From an uncultured Actinomycetes bacterium (lineage in GTDB: Bacteria > Actinomycetota > Thermoleophilia > Gaiellales > F1-60-MAGs149): DNA of 15,585 nt. The position numbers and the translations under genes are program-made. Below are positions 7,347 through 12,335 of the stretch, piece after piece; the stretch's first letter is position 1, and every line of letters begins with the position of its first letter. The stretch covers positions 1 through 15,585 of the forward strand of contig CAIQOY010000250.1 in NCBI GenBank assembly GCA_903873565.1. The letters run 5' to 3'. The notes under the pieces are model-generated. The model was not told the origin of the DNA, made no database searches, and worked only from the letters and a program-made list of their open reading frames with translations.

Positions 7347-8418
7347 CGCGCGTCCCCTCCTCCAGGCCCTCGAGCGCAGCGACCACGAGCCCGCCGAGGG
7401 TGGCGGGATCGTAGCCGCCCTCCTGGACCGCGACCACGGGCGCGCCGAGCGCCCCGATCCGCCGGCCCGCCTCCCGGTAGCCGTCGGCCGTCACCTCGAG
7501 CGGGCTGTTCGGATCGCCCGCGGCGGCGTCGACCCCGAGCGCGACGACGACCGCGTCGGGCGCGAAGCCGCGCACCCGCTCGAGCAGGCCGTCGAGCGCC
7601 GCGAGCCAGCCCGCGTCGCCCGTGCCGGGCGCCACGGGCGCGTTCAGGTTGAGGCCGGCGCCCGGGCCCGCGCCCGCCTCGTCGGCCCAGCCCATCACGT
7701 GCGGGAACCAGCCCGCCGCGGGGTCGACGTGCAGCGAGGCGGTGAGCACGTCGGCACGGCTCCAGAAGATCTCCTGGGCGCCGTTGCCGTGATGGGCGTC
7801 GACGTCCACGACCGCCACGCGCTCGGCGCCCGCGTCGCGCAGGGCCTGCGCCGCGATCGCGGCGTTGTTGAGGTAGCAGGAGCCGCCGTAGGCCCGGGTC
7901 GAGACGTGGTGGCCGGGCGGGCGTGTGATCGCGTGGGCCAGCCGCTCCCCGCCCTGCACCAGGTCGACCGCCGTCAGGGCCGCGTCGACGGCGCCGCGCA
8001 CGGCCTCCCACGTGCCCGGCCCGATCGGGGTCATCGTGTCGAAGCACCAGTGGCCGGTCCGCGCCCAGACCGCCGCGGGCCGGTGCGGCGCCACCTCCCC
8101 GAGCAGGGCCCCCGTCGGGAACAGGTACGGCACGACGAGGTCCTGCCCGGGGTCCTTGTCCAGGCCGGCAGCCAGCCAGTCGGCGTGGGCATCGCGCAGG
8201 AAGGCGACCAGGCCCGGGTCGTGAACGGCCGTGATCGCCGCGTCGCCGTGCGGCTCGGCGGCCACCACGCGCGCCCCGGCCTGGGCCGCGGCGTCGCGGA
8301 TGATGGTCGCGCGCTCGGGCAGCTCGTCGTCCGGCATCCGCACGCCCAGCCAGATCTCCGCCCCGGGGGCGTGCCGCAGGCAGGCCTCGCTCCAGACCAC
8401 CGGCAGGGTCAGCGCCAT
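7339..8418 (-). CDS. Histone deacetylase superfamily protein (acetylpolyamine amidohydrolase-like)
   Basis: The 359-residue protein has the HDAC/AcuC/APAH arginase-like fold. Its active site is intact: RPPGHH (166-171, the two general base/acid histidines), DVDAHHGNG (205-213, Asp207 and His209 as zinc ligands), GVDAAAGDP with Asp297 as the third zinc ligand, and the QEGGYD tyrosine (Tyr336) that polarises the acetyl carbonyl. The enzyme should remove acetyl groups from acetylated amines such as polyamines, small amides or lysine; the EGGYD form is commoner in bacterial amidohydrolase-type members than in AcuC. Start ATG 8418 is preceded by TAGGAT at 8430-8425 and no Shine-Dalgarno, suggesting a leaderless mRNA. 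The stop overlaps the S9 peptidase start by 8 bp, so the two are co-expressed. No export signal is visible. Confidence 0.93.
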   Translation of the reverse strand: MALTLPVVWSEACLRHAPGAEIWLGVRMPDDELPERATIIRDAAAQAGARVVAAEPHGDAAITAVHDPGLVAFLRDAHADWLAAGLDKDPGQDLVVPYLFPTGALLGEVAPHRPAAVWARTGHWCFDTMTPIGPGTWEAVRGAVDAALTAVDLVQGGERLAHAITRPPGHHVSTRAYGGSCYLNNAAIAAQALRDAGAERVAVVDVDAHHGNGAQEIFWSRADVLTASLHVDPAAGWFPHVMGWADEAGAGPGAGLNLNAPVAPGTGDAGWLAALDGLLERVRGFAPDAVVVALGVDAAAGDPNSPLEVTADGYREAGRRIGALGAPVVAVQEGGYDPATLGGLVVAALEGLEEGTRDA

Positions 8419-8424
8419 GGGGCG

Positions 8425-8450
8425 ATCCTAGACGCGGCGCCTATCGGCAA
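8425..8450 (-). promoter_or_regulatory. Leaderless promoter of HDAC-like/S9 peptidase operon
   Basis: Read on the minus strand, TAGGAT (8430-8425) ends 6 nt before ATG 8418. TTGCCG (8450-8445) lies 14 bp further upstream, shorter than the canonical 16-18 bp spacer, so the -35 assignment is tentative. No ribosome-binding site is present in the 6 nt gap. Confidence 0.5.
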
Positions 8451-8492
8451 TCGCGGTGGGTGATGGTTGGCGGTGGGGGCCAACGCTGGGCA

Positions 8493-8504
8493 CAGCGATC
8501 GCTG
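8493..8504. repeat. Perfect 12-bp palindrome CAGCGATCGCTG, possible operator
   Basis: A perfect twofold-symmetric 12-mer centred on GCGATCGC lies about 75 bp upstream of the HDAC-like start and just outside its promoter. The symmetry would suit a dimeric regulator, but no second copy was noticed in the window, so the functional reading is speculative. Confidence 0.3.
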
Positions 8505-8641
8505 AATCGAAGCCCGGCGAAGTGACTCGGCAGTACTCGGGTTCATCTCGTCGCGTCGTGATCCTGCCCTCTGTCGACATGGGCCACGGCCTGAGATCCG
8601 TGGACCACGTGACGGGAGCGTTGGCCGGCATCGCTCGAATT

Positions 8642-8668
8642 CCGGCGGGGCGCTACGGCCCTCGCCGG
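8642..8668 (-). terminator. Bulged GC-rich hairpin directly after the secreted-protein gene
   Basis: CCGGCG / CGCCGG (6 bp outer stem) and GGGC / GCCC (4 bp inner stem) enclose a 6 nt loop with a single bulged base at 8662. It begins 2 nt beyond the stop codon (8672-8670 on the minus strand). It is followed on the minus strand by AATTCGAG without a T-run, so it would be a tract-less terminator or an mRNA-stabilising 3' stem. Confidence 0.55.
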
Positions 8669-8669
8669 G

Positions 8670-10262
8670 TCAACGGTCTGCGCCTTGCCTCAGAGTGGCT
8701 CGGATTACCGTGAGCGCGCGATGGCGCCCGTCGACCGTGGCGCGGACCTGGGCGGTCAGGCCCTCCGCACGCAGCGAGATGCGATACCTCCCGGGGTCCA
8801 GCAGCCGGAACGTCGCCGTGGGGTTGCGGACAGGGCGGCCGCGTGCGCACAGGTTGGTCCCGCGCGTCAGGGCGACGCCGTGGGGGCCCCGCACGCGGAC
8901 CGATGCGCGGACGGTCGTGCGCTCCGCGCAGAGTCGGCGCATGACCGCGGGTGCGGCCGTTGCGCGGACGCGGAGCGTCCCGGAGGTGGTCGGGCCGCCG
9001 CTCGGAATGTAGAGGAGCGGGCCGTACGTCCCAGTCGTCATGGAGTAGGGCGTATAGGAGGTGGCGGTGGTGGACCAGATCCAGGGGCCGGTCGGCAGTT
9101 GGGATCCCCCGGCGTTCGCGAACGAGAACGCGGCGCCGGCGTCGGCGGTCACCTGCCGCGCGTAGACGCCCGTCATGGCCTTCGAGCAGGTCTGGGCGCT
9201 CGTCGTCGAGCATGCCCAGACGCCGCTGTTGATGAGCTGGTTCCCATCGCCCATGTTGACCGAGACGGTCGCCCAAAGGGTGCCCTCCCCGTCGTAGGCG
9301 ACGGTCGAGATCGGCTCCTTCGTGGTCACCCACGTCTCGCAGCTGTTCGGCGTTACCGGGTCGCAGCGGTAGATCGTGTTGTTCTCCGTGCCGACCCACA
9401 CGTAGCCGGCGCCGACCGCCAGGGAGTACACCTCGTTGGTGTTCGCGCTGAGGTCGTCGAGGTTGGTGCAGGCGTTGGCGGTCTGCGGGTCGCAGCTCCA
9501 CAGAAGCCCGCCCCCCTTCCCATCCGTCAAGAGGGTGTCGCCGTTGTAGTCGAGGCCCACGTACAGCCGACCGCTCGCATACACCATCTGGTACGGAGCG
9601 CGGTTGCCGGCGTCGTCGAGCAGGATGCACCCCGGAGGCGGCGTGCTCGCTCCCGTGTAGGGGAGGTCGGACGGGCACCGGTAGATCTCCCCTTTGAGGT
9701 ACCCGAGCCAGATGTATCCGCCGTTCGCCGCATACGAGATCGGCGAGTTCTGGGTCGACGGAATGCCCGTCGCCCACCCGATCTGCACCTGGCTGCAGTT
9801 CTGGCCGTAGTCGGCGATCGGGCAGCTCCAGCCGCGCGGGGACCCGAAGTACACGTTGACGCCATCGGTGATGGGCATCGTGTTCCCATTGCTGTCGCTC
9901 GGGAGCGTCGTCTGCGCTGTCGGGGCGAAGCATCCTGCGAACGCGGACTGCGACGTCGGATCCACGCAGACTCCGAACGACTGGACGTTGGTCTCGATCC
10001 CGTTGTTCACCATCCAGAGCGCATCCTGCGCGGGCGATGCGGCCTGGCGCGCGGTTGGGGGATTCGTGGCGCGACCGGTGCTGGCCGCGAGGGCGGAACC
10101 GTCGATCGCCGCCAGCGCGACCACCAGCGTCGCGACGACGACCACCGCGCCGCGTAGCCAGGCGAGTGCCTCGTGGTGCGGGAAATGGCGAGGGGCGCGC
10201 GTCCCCGTGATGAGGCGTCTGAGGTTGATGTGCGGGGACGTTTCAGCTGGTGTCCGAGCCAC
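8670..10262 (-). CDS. Secreted protein with seven cysteine pairs, probable beta-propeller; family not recognised
   Basis: With start GTG 10262 the product is 530 residues. The frame is open to 10520, but that upstream part has poor codon bias and is not counted. Residues ~35-61 form a hydrophobic segment (LRGAVVVVATLVVALAA ending near ALAAS) read as a signal peptide or anchor with a long n-region. The exported part holds 14 cysteines in seven close pairs (99/111, 147/156, 196/212, 257/265, 300/308, 351/359, 445/472). Several follow a repeated pattern such as GYVWVGTENNTIYRCDPVTPNSC or LLWSCDPQTANAC, alternating with VYSLAVGAGY-type strands. This implies a multi-bladed propeller with a disulfide per blade. 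From about residue 427 a beta-rich, Arg-rich ~100-residue domain follows. No catalytic motif was seen. It stands alone between two structured spacers; its function is unknown. Confidence 0.7.
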   Translation of the reverse strand: MARTPAETSPHINLRRLITGTRAPRHFPHHEALAWLRGAVVVVATLVVALAAIDGSALAASTGRATNPPTARQAASPAQDALWMVNNGIETNVQSFGVCVDPTSQSAFAGCFAPTAQTTLPSDSNGNTMPITDGVNVYFGSPRGWSCPIADYGQNCSQVQIGWATGIPSTQNSPISYAANGGYIWLGYLKGEIYRCPSDLPYTGASTPPPGCILLDDAGNRAPYQMVYASGRLYVGLDYNGDTLLTDGKGGGLLWSCDPQTANACTNLDDLSANTNEVYSLAVGAGYVWVGTENNTIYRCDPVTPNSCETWVTTKEPISTVAYDGEGTLWATVSVNMGDGNQLINSGVWACSTTSAQTCSKAMTGVYARQVTADAGAAFSFANAGGSQLPTGPWIWSTTATSYTPYSMTTGTYGPLLYIPSGGPTTSGTLRVRATAAPAVMRRLCAERTTVRASVRVRGPHGVALTRGTNLCARGRPVRNPTATFRLLDPGRYRISLRAEGLTAQVRATVDGRHRALTVIRATLRQGADR

Positions 10263-10519
10263 CTTCGCGTCCAATGATCGGCGAGGTGCGGAAGAAGGGG
10301 TCGGCCGAGAAGCAGGCGGCGAGGCTTCGGAGAAGCATTCGGTGAACGTGTGTCGCCTGCCACCGGCGACGCAGACGTGCCGATGCGCTGACGTCTCGTC
10401 TTCGCGCTTTCGGGTCCAATACGACTGCACGCGCGAACCGCGAAGCGCATCGATCGGGCACGGCGGGACGTCGTTCTTGCCAGCGACCCGCACTCCTATG
10501 TGCTCTCCCACTCTGATCA

Positions 10520-10525
10520 CTGTAC
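10520..10525 (-). promoter_or_regulatory. Possible minus-strand -10 element TACAGT for the secreted cysteine-pair gene
   Basis: TACAGT reads on the minus strand at 10525-10520, with TTGCGG (10550-10545) 19 bp upstream as a weak -35. It would give a long leader to GTG 10262 or, less likely, leaderless translation from the GTG at 10511. Confidence 0.3.
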
Positions 10526-10587
10526 GCCGAGAGGCGGGCCGTCACCGCAAACCATCACCCACCGAGTTTGCCGAGAGGGGACGCGGC

Positions 10588-10593
10588 TACGTT
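10588..10593 (+). promoter_or_regulatory. -10-like hexamer TACGTT for leaderless P1 peptidase gene
   Basis: TACGTT ends 6 nt before GTG 10600 and no Shine-Dalgarno lies at a useful distance (GAGAGGGG at 10573-10580 is about 20 nt away). TTGCCG at 10568-10573 stands 14 bp upstream, the same hexamer and spacing as at the HDAC-like promoter. This hexamer is the main support for choosing GTG 10600 as the start. Confidence 0.5.
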
Positions 10594-10599
10594 TCCCGC

Positions 10600-11715
10600 G
10601 TGGAGGACCAGCGCACCCCGCGCCCACGCGAGGCGGGCATCGCGATCGGCCGGCTGCCGACCGGCCCGCACAACGCGATCACCGACGTGCCCGGCGTGCG
10701 CGTGGGGCACGCGACCGTCTGGCGCGACGAGCCCGACCCCCCGGCGGGCCGCGGCGTCGCCCGCACCGGCGTGACCGCGATCGTGCCCGCCGACCCCGCC
10801 ACCCTCGTGGCGGAACCCGTGCCCGCGGGCACGGCGGTCCTCAACGGGGCCGGCGAGCTGACGGGGTCCGTGCAGATCGCCGAGTGGGGCCTGATCGAGA
10901 CGCCGGTCTACCTGACCTCGACGATGCAGGTGGGCCGCGTCTACGACGCGGCCTGCGACCTCGCGGTGCGCGACGACCCGACGGTCGGGGACGAGGCGGT
11001 GGTGATCCCGATCGTCGGGGAGTGCGACGACTCGTGGCTCAACGACGCCCGCCGCGGCCAGGTCGAGGCCCGCGACGTGGCCGCGGCGCTCGACGGGGCC
11101 ACCGACGGCCCCGTGGCCGAGGGCGCGGTCGGGGCCGGCACCGGGATGGTGCTCTACGAGTGGAAGGGCGGCATCGGCACGGCCAGCCGCCGGGTCGAGG
11201 AGCTCGACGCGACCGTCGGCGTGCTCCTGCTCGCCAACTTCGGGTCGGGGCGCGACCTGCGGATCGACGGGGTGCCGATCGGCGAGACCCTGGTCAGCGG
11301 CATCCCCTACGGCGACCCCGCCGGCTCGTGCCTCGGCGTCGTGGCCACGGATGCGCCGCTCGACACGGCCCAGCTCCGGCGCCTCGCGCAGCGCGTCGGC
11401 CTCGGCCTCGCCCGCACCGGCTCGGTCGCCCACCACGGCTCGGGCGAGATCTTCGTCGCCTTCTCGACGGGGTCGCGGGTGCGCCGCGAGCGCGGGCAGA
11501 CGCACCAGACCCGCACGACGGTCCGCGACGAGCGGCTCGACCCGCTGTTCGCGGCCGTGGTCGAGGCCGCCGAGGAGGCGGTCGTCAACGCGCTCTGGGC
11601 CGCCCCCGACGTGACCGGGCGGCTGGGCCGCACGGTCCCGGGCCTGCCGCACGCGCCGGCGATCGAGCTCCTGCGTGCGGCGGGGCGGTTGTCCGGCGGG
11701 TCGGCGACGGGGTAG
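10600..11715 (+). CDS. P1 family peptidase (DmpA-like L-aminopeptidase/D-esterase)
   Basis: With start GTG 10600 the protein is 371 residues, normal for the family. The in-frame opening further left has no coding bias. The N-terminus NAITDVPGVRVGHATVWRDE (25-44) is the standard DmpA/P1 opening. The self-cleavage site is visible as DPAGS followed by CLGVVATDAPL: processing is expected between Gly242 and Ser243, freeing Ser243 as the N-terminal nucleophile. LLANFGSGRDL (210-220) supplies the Asn near the active site, and the TGSVAHHGSGEIFVAFST stretch (273-290) belongs to the beta subunit. Members release N-terminal amino acids from peptides, amides or beta-peptides in the cytoplasm. Its TAG stop starts the -10 hexamer of the next gene, and the promoter at 10588-10593 suggests leaderless expression. 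Confidence 0.93.
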   Translation: MEDQRTPRPREAGIAIGRLPTGPHNAITDVPGVRVGHATVWRDEPDPPAGRGVARTGVTAIVPADPATLVAEPVPAGTAVLNGAGELTGSVQIAEWGLIETPVYLTSTMQVGRVYDAACDLAVRDDPTVGDEAVVIPIVGECDDSWLNDARRGQVEARDVAAALDGATDGPVAEGAVGAGTGMVLYEWKGGIGTASRRVEELDATVGVLLLANFGSGRDLRIDGVPIGETLVSGIPYGDPAGSCLGVVATDAPLDTAQLRRLAQRVGLGLARTGSVAHHGSGEIFVAFSTGSRVRRERGQTHQTRTTVRDERLDPLFAAVVEAAEEAVVNALWAAPDVTGRLGRTVPGLPHAPAIELLRAAGRLSGGSATG

Positions 11716-11718
11716 GCT
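11689..11718 (+). promoter_or_regulatory. Promoter TTGTCC-N18-TAGGCT for leaderless cysteine hydrolase gene
   Basis: TTGTCC (11689-11694) and TAGGCT (11713-11718) are 18 bp apart, and TAGGCT ends 6 nt before GTG 11725. The whole promoter lies inside the 3' end of the P1 peptidase gene, and the TAG of the -10 is that gene's stop codon. This is the best-formed leaderless promoter in the window. Confidence 0.6.
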
Positions 11719-11724
11719 GGCCGC

Positions 11725-12300
11725 GTGGGCCTCCTGATCGACCCCGACGACTGCGTGCTCGTGGTCATCGACGTGCAGGCGGACTTCCTCGCCCGCGTCG
11801 ACGACCCGATCAAGGACGGCCTGCTGGAGCGGATCGCGTTCCTCGCGCTGGGCGCGCGCTTCTGCGGCATCCCCGTCGTCGCGTCGGTCGAGTCGCCCGA
11901 GGACTGGGGCGGGCTGCACCCGGCGCTCGTCGAGGCCGTCGGCGACGCCCCCGTCCTGCGCAAGGCGGTGTTCGGCCTGGCCGACGACCCGCTGGTCGGC
12001 CCCGCGGTGCGGGAGACCGGCCGCGGCACGGCCGTGCTGACCGGGCTCGAGACCGACGTCTGCGTCGCGCAGTCGGCGCTCGGGCTGCTCGACGAGGGCC
12101 TGCGCGTCGTGGTCGTGGAGGACGCGGTCGGCTCCCCCGGCACGGCCCACGCCGCCGGGCTCGACCGCATGCGCCGGGCCGGGGTGGTGCCGGTCGTGGC
12201 GAAGCAGCTGCACTACGAGTGGATGCGCTCGGTCGAGCGCGCGCGCGCCTTCCGGGCGGCGCACCCCGACCTCGTGCAGCCGCCCGGCGTCCTGCTCTGA
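11725..12300 (+). CDS. Isochorismatase-fold cysteine hydrolase
   Basis: The 191-residue protein has the isochorismatase/nicotinamidase fold with its triad intact: Asp16 in VLVVIDVQADF, Lys80 in LRKAVFG, and Cys113 in LTGLETDVCV, where the TGLE segment carries the usual cis-peptide before the catalytic cysteine. The cysteine means it is a true amidase/hydrolase type. The metal-binding histidines of nicotinamidases are not evident, and the substrate is unknown; YcaC-like or other amide hydrolases are the closest types. Start GTG 11725 is set by the promoter at 11713-11718 and lies 9 bp after the P1 peptidase stop. Adjacency to an aminopeptidase suggests a shared role in amide or peptide turnover, which is inference. 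Confidence 0.9.
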   Translation: MGLLIDPDDCVLVVIDVQADFLARVDDPIKDGLLERIAFLALGARFCGIPVVASVESPEDWGGLHPALVEAVGDAPVLRKAVFGLADDPLVGPAVRETGRGTAVLTGLETDVCVAQSALGLLDEGLRVVVVEDAVGSPGTAHAAGLDRMRRAGVVPVVAKQLHYEWMRSVERARAFRAAHPDLVQPPGVLL

Positions 12301-12322
12301 CGGGCCGCCCGCCGGCAGCGAC

Positions 12323-12328
12323 TATCCT
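12323..12328 (+). promoter_or_regulatory. -10-like hexamer TATCCT for leaderless pgi
   Basis: TATCCT ends 7 nt before ATG 12336 with no Shine-Dalgarno in between (only CGGGGCG). It lies in the 35 bp gap after the cysteine hydrolase. No good -35 was seen. It would start the pgi-gnd-pgl transcript. Confidence 0.5.
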
Positions 12329-12335
12329 CGGGGCG

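Larger units (their letters stand above)
8419..8669. other. Intergenic spacer with promoter, small hairpin and a 12-bp palindrome
   Basis: This 251 bp lies between the HDAC-like gene and the secreted cysteine-pair gene. From left to right it holds the HDAC-like promoter, then a GTTGGC / GCCAAC stem with a 7 nt loop (8466-8484). Next is the perfect palindrome CAGCGATCGCTG (8493-8504), then about 135 bp with no recognisable feature, then the bulged hairpin at 8642-8668. Open frames across it (8456-8713 plus, 8428-8631 minus) lack the strong G/C third-position bias of the neighbours and are not called genes. Confidence 0.6.
10263..10599. other. Intergenic region rich in inverted repeats; divergent promoters
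   Basis: This 337 bp separates the secreted cysteine-pair gene (minus) from the P1 peptidase (plus). It contains several inverted repeats: GCTTC/GAAGC (10324-10336, 3 nt loop), GTCGCC/GGCGAC (10352-10370, 7 nt loop), AGACGT/ACGTCT (10373-10396), and CTTCGCG/CGCGAAG (10400-10445). A minus-strand -10-like TACAGT lies at 10525-10520 and the plus-strand TACGTT at 10588-10593. An open minus-strand frame crosses it from GTG 10520, but its third positions are much less G/C-biased than real genes here. If the minus promoter is real, the secreted-protein mRNA would have a ~250 nt structured leader. No tRNA-like cloverleaf was found. Confidence 0.5.

Noticed and set aside
5871..7652. Long plus-strand frame of 593 codons opposite the S9 peptidase and HDAC-like genes
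   Set aside because: Its product is low-complexity Arg/Val/Gly without domains, whereas the minus-strand frames carry complete catalytic motifs.
8428..8631. Minus-strand 67-codon frame upstream of the HDAC-like gene
   Set aside because: No coding bias or recognisable motif, and it overlaps the HDAC-like promoter and the palindrome.
8456..8713. Plus-strand open frame of 85 codons from GTG 8456 in the spacer
   Set aside because: Codon third positions are not G/C biased as in true genes here, there is no ribosome-binding site, and it overlaps the end of the secreted-protein gene on the other strand.
10320..10450. Possible tRNA or other classical RNA gene in the inverted-repeat cluster
   Set aside because: No cloverleaf, T-loop or CCA-like end could be assembled from the stems; kept only as a possible structured leader.
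10263..10520. N-terminal extension of the secreted cysteine-pair protein to GTG 10520
   Set aside because: Poor third-position G/C bias, scattered cysteines and prolines, and dense inverted repeats suggest non-coding. The signal-peptide-like segment fits a start near 10262.
9856..10599. Extension of the P1 peptidase frame leftward to 9856
   Set aside because: It runs antisense to the secreted protein and through the non-coding spacer. The family N-terminus (NAITDVPGVRVGH) begins shortly after GTG 10600, which has a -10 element 6 nt upstream.
10500..12335. Very long plus-strand frame ending at 13961
   Set aside because: Only the part from ATG 12336 (pgi) is real. The rest is an Arg/Pro-rich out-of-frame reading of the P1 peptidase and cysteine hydrolase, typical of GC-rich DNA.
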